From the NCBI GenBank assembly GCA_025449115.1, contig JAHLKC010000096.1, positions 89,092 to 153,091 on the forward strand: a stretch of 64,000 bases of DNA. Direction: 5' to 3'. The position numbers and the translations under genes are program-made. The stretch comes from Chytridium lagenaria (lineage: Eukaryota; Chytridiomycota; Chytridiomycetes; Chytridiales; Chytridiaceae). Positions 24,356-37,774 of this stretch are shown in pieces (positions within the stretch are counted from its first letter, which is position 1; each line of letters begins with the position of its first letter). The notes below the pieces were generated by a model that had not been told where the DNA came from, did no database searches, and was given only the letters and a program-made list of their open reading frames with translations.

Positions 24356-27025
24356 TTATACAAATGATTTTCTGGTTATCATGACTGGCGCGCCTTTCTG
24401 CAAAAAAGGATACATGCTATTGCAGTTTTGCACGTGCGTAATATGTTGTCCAAAATAGACGAAGCCCTGTATTAATGAAAAGAGAAATATTAGTAAAAAC
24501 GAATAAGTAGCTCTGGAATGTAGGAGGAGAACGAATGATGGGTGTACCTTTTTCCTCCGTAGCTTGGATAAAGATGCAAACGCAGAGCGTCCTATCACTC
24601 CACAGCGTTTGCACGGTCCATCCGCCTATTTTAATTGCACCGTATTATTATAATGTCACAACCAACATGCAAGATATTATGCGGCATAGCAGGAGTATAA
24701 AGACAACTCACCTTAAATATCTGATCACCAATACGAATAGTAAGATCTGTCCAGCCTTCTTCCGCAAACGGCTCTAAATGTAAGCCCCGCCCATCTGCAA
24801 GTTTAGGCCGCTCTATCAACAGATTCGCCCGGAATCCCTCAACGGTCATCTCCCTTTCTTTTAAACCACGACCGCTAGTTGCTCTGTCTTCAAGCGCTCG
24901 ATAGCTGGGCATAGAAATGAGAAGCAATTGGGATTCATTTTGAAAAGCAATTGATCTCTCCTGTGCCGAGACTCTCCTTTGCTGCGATGATAAATCGGTT
25001 TTATAGGATGCGTCGGTATCGGATATGCGGGTAAGGTGACAAGGGAAACCCATGAATTTAGTAAACCAGGCAGAAGCTGCGTCAGCGGTATGGGAAACGG
25101 ACTTAATGCTACTTTTGATGTTAACGGAATTAATTTAACATTAAAACACAATACCTTCTGCGACACACCTGAGTTGTGACACTCATAGAACCATTTTGAT
25201 TCTTCAATGAAAGAACCAACATCTCCATAGATGGTGCTGACAAGACAAGCTCCTCCGTCTGAAAATCTAGTTCTAATACTTGAATATCTGCCATTTGCGT
25301 GTACGTCTTTTGTGTGATGGGAGTATTCATCTCATCAACAAGCATGAACACACGATCATAAAGCAGACCAGCTGCTGTCATAGGCCAACGATCCACTGCA
25401 AAGCCCCCACACGACTTGATGGGATAAACATTAATCTGTGATAACTCTGCAACCAGAACTTCATCACCATCTACAATCGCAGCAACGCTAGAAAGAGGTT
25501 CGGCGGTCTTTGCAAAGTAGTAATCAAGAAACTTGATCCACTGATGCACGTCGTTTAAGTCATTCATGGGTCCAAACGAAATACGGAGTGCAGTGACATG
25601 CCGACCACCCAGGATATCAACATTATCTCCACATACGCGTTCCCCACTTTCCGCGTTCGATCGTATTGAGTCACGTTCAAGACGGAGATGATAAGAGCAG
25701 GCGCCGAGGTTGCAGAAACACCCTGAACGAAGATGAATACCTTGAAGCTGGGCGAGGCGGGACACTTCTGAGCCTGCTAGTGGGTGACCATCTTGTTGCA
25801 AGAGGTTAAATGCAATAATGGGGCCATGGTTTGCATCCATAGATGCGTCGTTGGTTTTTCCAGAATCGCTTCGTACCCCGCCCTGATAGATATGGCATAG
25901 AGGTCTTGCACGATTGTCGGAAACCGAGGAGTATCTCAACTCCATCATCATCTTCCTTGCCTCCCCCGCCAGCTCTTTTGCCTTGATTTTCATGCTCTTC
26001 CAACCACCCTTTTCATCAAGCCAATCGAGACCATGATCCACAGCTATGATATCCAAAAACGGCAACGTGCCATCTTCGAACCTTGCAGGAATTTTTGTTC
26101 TCGGTTTGTACCATGCCGAATGCGGATCGACAGCATCCACCGTGCCTCCTCCAAAATAGGGCTTCCTCAACGTTTCCGCGAAATCATTTCGTAGGATCAA
26201 TGCAGCAACTCCTGTGGGAAATCCTATCATTTTGTAGAAAGAAAGAATGAGGGCATCTGCGGGATGTGCCGAAAGGTCTATAAAACCATATGACGATGCA
26301 TCCAGGAGTACATTCCATCTTCTTTTTCCGTTTTTATCTTGAAGAGAGGCAAATCGATTTGACCATGAAAGAGGGTACTCGAACCCGTTGAAGTTGGATT
26401 GAGCGGTATATGCGAACAGCCCGAAATCTTCGTCCAGTTCGGAACCAGAATCATGACGAAAAGCATCTACCACAGATGGTGCTTGTAAAAGGGAAGTGGT
26501 GTGGGGTATAGCGGAGTTTTTTGATATGCATTCGTTCTCATCAAGGTAATGTTCAACTTCATCGATTCCTAGTGATTTTACGCGCATGCCAAAGTCGTCA
26601 GGTTGAGAAGATAACTCTCGTGATCCCCTCGAGTGAATATCACGCCTCAATGCATATTCCCTCATTCCCAAAACCGAAGTATGCGAATCGGTCAAATACC
26701 AAAACTTCCGCCCTCTCCAATCCGTCGACTCTGCAACCAACTTCATCGCCGCCGTTGCATTTGCCACAAATACGACAGAATACATCGATGAATCTACATT
26801 ACAGAGCGACAGAATCCGAGATCTCACTCTCTCGATCCTTTTATTGGAACCATTGGAAGTGCCAGAGTGAGGATTGGCGTAAAGCTGAGATGTGACTTCT
26901 CTGGCAAACCGATCGACGACAGATTTTGGAGGTAGACCGGCGCCAGCGCTATCTAGGTAAAGATCACCCTTTATTTGAGGATAGTCGACGGAGGGGCCAG
27001 CTTCTGGAAAGCCTTCGATCATCAT
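24356..27025 (-). CDS. Molybdenum cofactor sulfurase
   Basis: Transfers sulfur from L-cysteine to Moco, activating xanthine dehydrogenase and aldehyde-oxidase-type enzymes (HxB, ABA3, MOCOS in other eukaryotes). The N-terminal domain is a PLP-dependent class V aminotransferase/NifS fold: LYLDSAGAGLPPKSVVDRF, ANPHSGTSNGSNKRIE, LTDSHTSVLGMREYA, the PLP lysine in ILSFYKMIGFPTGVAALIL, and the persulfide cysteine region GIHLRSGCFCNLGACSYHL. The C-terminal MOSC part begins with QINVYPIKSCGGFAVDRWP and continues through the exons at 25.05-24.63 kb (LLISMPSYRALEDRA, VEGFRANLLIERPK), CKRCGVIGRSAFASLSKLRR and a last exon VYFGQHITHV. Stop at 24356. The frame stays open upstream to 27106, but a start at 27025 (MMIEGFPEAGPSVDY) fits better because 27106 would overlap the divergent neighbour. 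Confidence 0.93.
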
Positions 27026-27099
27026 CTTCTGTGGTTCATGTAAAGCCAGGTTGTTTTTTCCTGAAAGTTGTCGGAATTCGTGAAATAACACCAGAGACG
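27026..27099. promoter_or_regulatory. Compact divergent promoter
   Basis: 74 bp separate the preferred start of the Moco sulfurase (minus) from the ATG of the promethin-like gene (plus). Both genes must draw on this spacer or on sequence inside each other's first exon. No clear TATA element seen; inferred from layout. Confidence 0.4.
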
Positions 27100-27817
27100 A
27101 TGGCATTTAATTCTGATCGCAAGGTCATGAGCGCCGAGGTTGCATCGATGATGATGGCGAAGGAGCAAGCATCGCAATCCCTTGGGAAGGCTCTACATGT
27201 ATGTACCGAAAGTCTGGCGCGATTCCATGGATGACTAAATCGAGTAACGTTCTTGCGTAGTCCATTTCGGAAAGCGCATTCGCTACAGTGGACGGACTCC
27301 GCGAACTTTCTCGCCATATCTATGCACTGGCCCGTCTCTATGCCATGCGAAACCCAACATTCCGTATCTTCCTCCTCCTTGCCGGAATTCTCAGTATCCT
27401 TCCTGTCTCGGTCTTTGCCTTCTTTACTGTCTCCACGTTGCTGGATCGTTGGTCACGGCTGGTAAGGATTCGGTGTTCTTCCATCCATCCGATTTACAGT
27501 AGTAATTGATGCTGTTTAAGTTTTGGGATGGTTGCTGGTGGAGGGTAGCCTCATAGGTTTGGGTCTCGCAGTATTGCTTCCGATTGAGGCGGGAATTCTG
27601 GTCGTCGCCGGCGGCGTCGCGATGGCATACTCTAGCAGCCGTCAAATGTTGAATTCTATCCAAGCTCCAGAAACAAGGTAAAGTTCTCTCAAAATGAAAG
27701 TACTGAGTCTTTTATAGAAAAGAGTTGACTTCTCTTGAGGAGGTTGAGGAAGAGAATTTAGCGTTGGTGAAGGTCTCTAAAGTAACCGAAAAAGCTGCTG
27801 CTGAAGCGGGAATTTGA
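27100..27817 (+). CDS. Small two-hairpin membrane protein, promethin/LDAF1-like
   Basis: Predicted protein of about 160 residues. Exon 1 (27100-27198) encodes MAFNSDRKVMSAEVASMMMA, a helical soluble start. Exon 2 (27261-27461) has LSRHIYALARLYAMRNPTFR, then a hydrophobic run IFLLLAGILSILPVSVFAFF and LLDRWSRL. Exon 3 (from 27521) continues VLGWLLVEGSLIGLGLAVLL and AGILVVAGGVAMAYSSSRQ. Exon 4 is an acidic/Lys tail ending AAAEAGI with TGA at 27815-27817. Two paired hydrophobic segments preceded by an NP-containing amphipathic stretch resemble the promethin/LDAF1/Ldo family, which acts with seipin in lipid-droplet formation. That assignment rests on pattern, not alignment. One T seems to be missing at the exon 3 start (TTTT at 27521), since the joined frame is off by one. 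Confidence 0.55.
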
Positions 27818-28383
27818 TATGTTTCGGTGATGCAATGATACCTCTTAGATTCGTTTGCCAAGATTATTACTAGTATTTTGGATCACATACCCAAAACTGC
27901 GCGACATCACTACGCCAAAAAAAATCTCATACCCTCGATCGCGCAAACCCTAACCTTTTTGTGCATTTTATGCATTCTTTCGCAGTGTGGATTCGTTTAT
28001 TTCCCTCATTATATCTCCTTTTTTTATATATCTTATATTGCATTTGTGCGTTACATAAAGAGAGGCCGTGTTTTTATACATATTTTGGTATGCTGTCATC
28101 CTCACATAACTAATCCACTTTGGTTATGTTTATCCGTCATAGCAAAACATGAGACAGGCCGTCGAAATGGGAGGTTGAGAGAGGGGTATTGCCGCGATAA
28201 AAAAAAGCCGCTAAAAAAAACCAAACGAAAGCACCAAAAAAGCAGAAACAGGTTGCGAAAATAATAATCCACTAATACCGAACCAACGTCAAGAAAGAAA
28301 AAAGTCCACGAAAAAGGATGAAAAAAAAGTCAAGATAATAAAGTTTCAGTTACAAGAAAGAAAAAAAAAGCGGTTCTCCATCT
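27818..28383. other. Intergenic, convergent 3' ends
   Basis: 566 bp of A/T-rich sequence with purine-rich runs (aaaaaagcc, gaaaaaag) between the promethin-like stop and the kinase stop. Contains presumed 3' UTRs only. Confidence 0.6.
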
Positions 28384-30667
<2,284 letters not shown>

Positions 30668-31783
30668 CTTTTTCTTGTGATGCTGCTAAGAATAGGATCC
30701 AGTCCGTATTCAGGGGGGGGGAGGGGACTTGATTTATAGAGTGTTGACCCGCAACGTTTATATCTTCCGTGAAAAAACAACGTTCTCCTGCTCTCCAGCG
30801 TTGTAGTCCTATCTTGGTAGTCTTCAAGTAGTAGTCCTAATGCTATCGTCTCGTTGCAGTGCAGTCCTCCCCGTGGTGATGATGAACAGATAGGATCGAC
30901 GACTTTAAGATGTGAACAGAAGCAAAGAATGCAGAACGAAAAAAAAGGCGATGATGGAATCTCTTAAAAGACCCTTGCTCAAGGATATCTTAATCACAGA
31001 CAGTATCCTATAGCCTGGTGGCTCACATTGCCGTGTTCGGTACAGGCTCAGTTTAATCTCGTCTCGTGCCTCCACGAATCAGAACACGCTCGCTGTTGGA
31101 CGTGTCTTGCGCGACACCTCATACTTGACCTATCCTGGTCCAAGACACTTGAAAGCGGAACCATCTGGATGATGGGATTGGATGGGAGGTGTGGAAAGAT
31201 TTCTTGATGGATGCAGAGAATGGACTGTGATGGGATCACTGCTCTGATTGGAGAGGCATGTGTATGATGCATAGCTGGAATTACATTGTTACTTATATAA
31301 AAATGCCTCGACGAATATTCCAGCAGAACGAAATCAAGATTGGATACCATCCGTATCATCCAAAACCTTGAAACAATTACCTGTCAAGTCAACAATCTAA
31401 ACACAGCACGCCTCATCCAGGGACCTTAAATCAACGCGCGTAGACAGCCCCTTTTGAGACAGCAATCAACACTGATTACACCGTCAGTCATCAAACGATA
31501 TGCGAATGATGCGATGCGGCAGTGAAAGCAACTTGAGAAAAAAGGGTCGCAAACCCTCCTCATTGGGAATCTAGTCGGTGCACAAACAACCAAATTTTAC
31601 CTTTCCGTCGCAGAATCTTTCGGGGGATCGGCCGTTTGCGATTATCTCATTCACAGACAGCAAGCGACCTCAGCAAGAGTCATTGGAAACGGCATCATTC
31701 AACTCGATCACGCTCTCCCCCGAAACCCTTTGATCATTCGTGCTCATATAATACTCGACTTGTATCGCTGTTAAGAAGAAAAG
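30668..31783. other. Intergenic, divergent kinase/Gbeta promoters
   Basis: 1.1 kb between two divergent signalling genes. A G9 run sits at about 30715-30723. TATAATACT near 31746 lies about 35 bp upstream of the Gbeta ATG and could be a core element (weak). No coding signal. Confidence 0.5.
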
Positions 31784-33130
31784 ATGGACGTTGCTGAAAG
31801 GATTGCGTTTGCGAGGAGGGAGGCCGAGAACTTGAAGGAGAGGATCAGGCATAAGAAGGAATCCCTTGCGGATGCCACGCGTAAGTCATATCCACGGCCA
31901 TATGCATGCATTGGTTTAGATGCACGATCCTTCTTCCTTTCAAAGCATTCATTCCACAAAAGGGCAGTGGCGAATGTGCAATCAAAAGCCGACTCACGCA
32001 CACCCATCTCATCCCATCGTGTCGCATGATCACAGTTGATCGTAATAACCTTCCTTTCTCCCAGTCAAAGGCATTGCTCAGGACCTCGAACCCTTCCCCG
32101 CATCTCCATGAAAGTCCGTCGCACCTTAAAGGCCATCTAGCCAAGTCTATGCCATGCACTGGTCACCGACAACGCCACCTCGTCTCTGCCTCCCAAGACG
32201 GCAAACTCATCGTCTGGGACTCTTACACCACAACAAAGTCTTTGCCATCCCTCTCCGATCCTCCTGGGTCATGACTGCGCCTACTCACCATCAGGAGCCT
32301 CATCTCATGCGGTGGACTCGACAACATTTGCTCCGTGTTCAATCTAAGACACGGGATGGGAAGTCAAGATTGCAAGGGAACTCGCGGTCATTCGGGGTAT
32401 CTGTCGAGTTGCAGGTTTATCTCGGATGTCAGATTTGACGAGTTCAGGAGATATGAGTTGTGGACTTTGGGATATTGATGCGGGAGTCAGGACTTTGGAG
32501 TTTGCGGAAACATACGGGGATGTCATGAGTTTGGCGGTTTCGCCTGATAAAAGCATCTTTTTGTCTGGGGCTTGTGACGCCACTGCTAAAGTTTGGGATA
32601 TTCTACGGGTCGTTGTGTTCAAACCTTTGCCGGCCACGAAAGTGACATTACGCTGTTCAGTGAGTTTCGCCCTCCCTTTCTCCCCCTCCCTCCCCCCTCC
32701 CTCAACCACCTTTCTTTTTTCTTCATTTTTTCTGATTCATTGCAAAGGTTCTTCCCCAACGGTGAAGCCTTTGGTACCGGTTCCGACGACGCCTCTTGCC
32801 GTCTTTTCGATCTCCGCGCAGACCGAGAGCTCAACCAATACACACACGACAACATTCTCTGCGGTATCACCTCCATCGCCTTTTCGTCGTCCGGCCGGCT
32901 CCTGTTTGCAGGGTACGATGATTTCAACTGTAACGTCTGGGACACCCTTCGTGGGGAACGGGTTGGCGTTTTATCAGCTCATGAGAACCGTGTGTCGTGT
33001 TTGGGTGTTAGCGCTGATGGGATGGCGTTGTGTACTGGAAGTTGGGATAGTCAGCTCAAGGTAACTTTACCGTCTCCCCTTTTTTTAACCCCTCCTTCTA
33101 ACGATATTTTTTTTGTAGATTTGGGCTTGA
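31784..33130 (+). CDS. Heterotrimeric G-protein beta subunit
   Basis: WD40 G-protein beta subunit that pairs with Ggamma and couples receptors to effectors. Exon 1 encodes the N-terminal coiled coil [20 protein letters not shown]. After an intron the propeller follows: [160 protein letters not shown], and a final exon IWA with TGA at 33128-33130. These are classic Gbeta signatures ([24 protein letters not shown]). About half a dozen one-base frame breaks (31.95-32.66 kb) must be bridged, some perhaps missed introns, but conservation either side of each is strong. Within 8-15 kb of two class C GPCR genes. Confidence 0.9.
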
Positions 33131-33599
33131 AATACTTCACCTTTACCAAGTTTCCTCGGGCTTTTGCGTTTTTTAGAAAAACGTCATATATATCGGTTTC
33201 TCTATTTCGTGCTTTACCCCCCTTTTCCCCCTTCCATCATTCTCCTTTAAACCCCCCCGGTTTTTCTTTTTCGTCGTCGTTTACCTCCCTTTTTTTACCG
33301 CAAGTATGCTTGGAATTCAATACTCTTTTCTCTGTCTTTTCGCAGTATACGATTTTCTCCTTCTCCTGTTCAAATACAGTTTTGTCCCAAAAGGTTTACC
33401 ATTAATGTTTTTGTACTAAAGGATACGATGATAAAAAAAAAGGAATTGAGTGTGAAAGAGTTCAACAAGATTTATCTCAAAACAACTGGACACGTTGATA
33501 AATACTTGAAAGCATGCGAAAATTGGGTGTCTTTTCCCACCAAAAAAGCACACTTTCAAAAAAGAAAAAAAAGAATTCTGCAAAACCCCGCCATATACC
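33131..33599. other. Intergenic Gbeta to TBCK
   Basis: Pyrimidine-rich 469 bp between two genes on the same strand (Gbeta 3' UTR, TBCK promoter). The frame starting at 33428 overlaps TBCK out of frame and is not considered real. Confidence 0.55.
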
Positions 33600-36500
33600 A
33601 TGTTCGGTGTCCGTCACAACCTCCTCTCCCCCCCAGCCTCCCCAACCTCTACCATCTCCTGCCACACCTTCTACTCCTCCCACCCCCACTCCTCCTCCAT
33701 CATCGGTCGATTCCAGATCCTCAAAGACCTATCCCACCCAAACCTCTGCGCCCTCCTCGACATCAGCAAAACACCAAACGGTAACCAAACAACCACGTCC
33801 AAAAAACTGACGATCATGGTGTAGGCAGATTATTCATCACATCCGAACGACCACAACGAAGCGTTTCAGGAGAACAGTTGAGTCTTTCTTTTTTTTTTAT
33901 GGTCGTTGACGCGTGAAACATGAAAGGGGTGGATGGTGAACGATTACGACGATGGACGAGTCAGATTGTGGATGCTTTGGTGTATTTGCAGGAACGTGGG
34001 GTGACGCATGCTACGATGTCATTGAAAAATGTGATGGTGGATGGGGATGATGTCAAGTTATCGAATTATGAGATGGATTATATTACGGATCATGGGAGAT
34101 TTGTAACGTTTCCTGTAGGGTGAGTGTGATAAAAAACGAAGGTGTGGATGGGAAAACTAATGGGTTGAAGGTATCCAGAGTATATGCCACCCGAGACGTT
34201 GCTTTTACCGCGGGTAAGGGGAGTCGAAAGGTATGGGATTGCTTTTTTTTTTTTTTTTTTTTTTTTTTGTGTGTAGAAGTGTTGATAGGGGATGCTTTTT
34301 TTTTTTATTATAGGCGGATGTATGGGCGTTGGGGATTTTATTGATGGAGTTGAGGTTCGGGGAGACTGTGTTTTCGTTTGATCGACGGGATATTGATGCG
34401 GTGATTGAAGGATGCGTCAAGATGATGGATGATGGGATGAGATTGTTTTTAGAGAGATTAGGAGACGATGAGTGTGATGCGCTGATTAAGGACTGTTTGT
34501 GTGTGGATGTGAGGGGACGACCGGATATCATGACGTTGAGGAATCGATACGCGGGGTATCTTGATGTAACGAGAGGAGAGAAGGTGACCCCTACATGGGG
34601 GGACGTGACGTTCCCCACATTATTCTATTTATGGAAGGTGATGGGGAATGATGTTGAGAGTGAATTGAAACGACAGGGAGTGGTGTTGTCATGTCCATCG
34701 ATGGATCGTGTACCGTTGTACGTGTCCAGTAAGGCGGATGTGGAGGTGGTGATGGGTATGGCGGAACCGAGTCGCGTGTTTGATGATCGTTTTTATGTGA
34801 TTCCTATGGATGGTGTTTGGGAGGTGTTGAGGAATCCTCCACCACCGCCTTTACGAACCGTGACATCTTTATCGAGTTTCCCGATTGTGGTGACGGCGGG
34901 GAATGTGCCACCCCCCCACCTGAGGAGGCCAAGGGGTATATGTGGAAAGGGTATGAACGGTTTAGTGGGAAGAGCGTGGAGATGGTGTTGAGGAATGGGG
35001 AGGTGAAACATGGGGGGGTGAGTGTTGCGGGACGGGAGAGGGATGTGGGGTATCAGGTTGGGAGGGTGAAATTGTTTAGGAGGATGTTGATGGAGTATCC
35101 GCTTTCGCAGGTGGAGATTGTGAGGGAAGCTGGATGTGATGTGCCGCCGGTGAGTTGTCCCCCTCCTTTTTTTTTTTGTTCATTGAGGTTGGTTTTTCTT
35201 TTAGATGTTGAGAGGGAAGATTTGGGGGGCGATTTTGGGGTGAAGGGGGATCCGGAGGTGGCGTATGAGCAGATTGATAAGGAGGCAGAACATTCGATTG
35301 ATAGACAGTTGGATTTGGATATTCCGAGGTGTCATCAGGTTGGTGTGGAATTTGAGGACGTTGGTGAAAGCGGGGGCGTGGTTTTTAATGATTTGTTATA
35401 CTTTTTTGTTATAGTATAGCGAGTTGTTGGCTTCTCCTGTTGGACATGCGAAATTGAGACGGATATTGAAAGCATGGTCTGTGACTGAACCCGCCCTAGT
35501 GTATTGGCAAGGTAAACCGCGCTTTCTTTCCACCTCTCTTCCTTTCCTAATAACGTTTGAAACAAACCAAAAAAAAAAAAGGTCTCGACTCTCTTCTCGC
35601 ACCCTTCCTGACACTTAATTTCAATAACGAGGGATTCGCGTTTGATTGTTTCCGACGGTTCGTTCGACGGTTTTCCAAGGCGTTTTATCTGCCTGATAAT
35701 GCGGTGATGATTAGTGAATGCGTGAATGCTTTGAGATGGATAGTGAATTTCCTGGATCCGGAACTTGGGTTGCATTTACATGAGATTGGATTGACGGCAG
35801 AGTTGTTTGCGATACCTTGGTGAGATTATTAGAAATCTGGGGTGTTTATTTTGCTAAATGTATATTTTATTTTGTTTTTTGTTAAGGTTCATGACAATGT
35901 TTGCGCGTAAGTGTTTTTTGTTATTTTTTTGGGGGGAAAAGGAATCATTTTCTAAAGCGTATGAATAGATATCTTGCCGCTGGATCGTGTTTACTTGTTG
36001 TGGGATACTTTATTGACTGGACCTGATACGTTGTTTTTGTTTGTGGGGTATGCCATCTTGAAGCAGTTTAGGGAGACGCTTCTCGCAAGAGATTTCAATA
36101 ATGTAAGAAGGAAAAAAAAAATAATTATGAATTGGATATTTATTTTTTTATATAGTTTTTTTTTTACTGATACTGTTTTTATATAGTGCATGGTCCTCTT
36201 TTCCGAATTACCCACGGTTGACGTTGAACGATGCATTTTAAACGCTGTTCAAGCCTTTAATTGCACGCCTCCCTCTCTTGTCGCGACGGTGGAGCGGTTG
36301 CTGTCCCTTGATGATCTTTCTGAGGGTCTGGGTGCTGTTGAAGAAGGGAGGGAGAGAAGAAGGATGGAGCTGGTGGGACGGATATCGATGGAGGATTTTA
36401 AAACAATGAAACCTTTTGCCATGTGTTTTGATTTGAGGAGGACGGAAGAGTATTTGGAGGACATTTACCGTTTAGTGTGAATGTGGGGAGGGAGATGGTT

Positions 36501-37131
36501 GTGGGGAGTATTGTGGGCTTGAAGATGATTGCGGGGAGGAGTGGGATTGTTGTAGTGGTTGTCAAGAGGAGGATAATGATGATGATAATGATGATGGTGG
36601 TGGTGGTGGTGATGATATTGATGATGATGGGAATGGTGGTGGTAAGAAAGTAAAAGCCATACTGGTGAGTAGATATTTTTAGTTTATTTTATTATATATT
36701 TTATATATTATATTATATTGTGTTATAGTATATAATACTAACTCATTTATGAATGAATGAATGAATGAATGATAGACGGGAATGAATTATTTGAACATGG
36801 ATTCCCACGAACATTATTAGCAGTATTAAGTAGGATTAATAGTAGTAGTAGGAATAGTGGTAGTAGTGGTAGTAATGGTAGTAATAGTAATGGTAGTAAT
36901 AGTAATAGTAATACTACTATGAATACTACTATGAATACTACTACTACTACTATGAATAATACTAATTATTATTCTACTACTCTTGAACTACAACAAAGGG
37001 TTGATCCTTATCTTTGTGATTGCACCCCCAGTCATCTTTCCTTCTGGAGGATTCTCAAAGTGTTCCAATTCATAATAAATATAATTAATATTAATATATA
37101 TGCTCATGTGACTTGTGTAATCTATTTATGA
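33600..37131 (+). CDS. TBC domain-containing kinase-like protein (TBCK)
   Basis: Homologue of animal TBCK, linked to endosomal and growth signalling (Rab GAP plus pseudokinase plus rhodanese; FERRY complex in animals). Start [13 protein letters not shown] and [20 protein letters not shown] match the family N-terminus. The kinase-like lobe is catalytically degenerate: [20 protein letters not shown] replaces HRD...N, and NYE stands where DFG would be. The TBC domain is well kept: [28 protein letters not shown] (IxxDxxR arginine finger), [20 protein letters not shown] (Gln finger), [57 protein letters not shown] rhodanese-like end begins [20 protein letters not shown]. It then meets a frame break near 36470, an Asp/Gly-rich insert and an Asn/Ser/Thr-rich stretch, ending at 37131. 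The final 150 residues are poorly resolved. Confidence 0.87.
34243..34268. repeat. T26 homopolymer in a TBCK intron
   Basis: Twenty-six consecutive T, inside the intron that precedes the exon starting [17 protein letters not shown]. The length is probably uncertain in the assembly. Confidence 0.9.
36833..36975. repeat. Trinucleotide tract (AGT/AAT/ACT)n
   Basis: Imperfect triplet repeat encoding Ser/Asn/Thr runs in the last TBCK exon, preceded at 36750-36773 by a (GAAT)n tract that lies in the intron. Confidence 0.85.
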
Positions 37132-37774
37132 TGATGTGTGTAACAACAACCCTCACTACTCTAATACCATTTATATATAATATATATATACCTTCTTTTT
37201 GTTAATAATTACTTAATTAATTAATTAATTAAATAAATAATTTAAATTTAAATACAAGCCTGTTAAGAATAATAAATAATAATAATAATACATAATAATA
37301 TTATTAGTTTTATTCCTTTCAGGGTATTTATTAGACTGACCAGCCAAGCAGCCAGGTAATGTGTCAATCTATTATTTTATTTAAATATTAATTATAATAC
37401 TTCTTTCTTACTATTAAATAATATATACTAATACTACATTTTGTACTAATAACACAATTATTGCACATCCATCCATTCCATCCATCCATCCATTACTACT
37501 ACATACTACATACGACTACTACTACGACTACTACTACTACTACTTGCAGCTTGCTACCACTCATACACTCACTCACCACACTCACACACTCACACACACA
37601 CACTCACAGAAATCAAAAACCACATCTTTCTCCTCCATTCCCCTTTATTCACAACATTCTACTTGCCCCTAGATAGACTATATACGTTTATCATCATCTT
37701 ACCTACTCTAAAAGACAAAGACAAACGACCATCATCAGTAAAAACAAACCAGAAAAAACAGGAAAAAAAAAGGA
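37132..37774. other. AT-rich low-complexity intergenic region
   Basis: Very AT-rich (37140-37460), then CCAT, TACTAC and CACACT simple repeats (37468-37610). It should hold the TBCK 3' UTR and the promoter of the cold-shock gene. No gene seen. Confidence 0.6.

Noticed and set aside
33428..33784. 118-codon frame starting upstream of TBCK
   Set aside because: Overlaps the TBCK first exon out of frame; the TBCK frame ([20 protein letters not shown]) is the conserved one.
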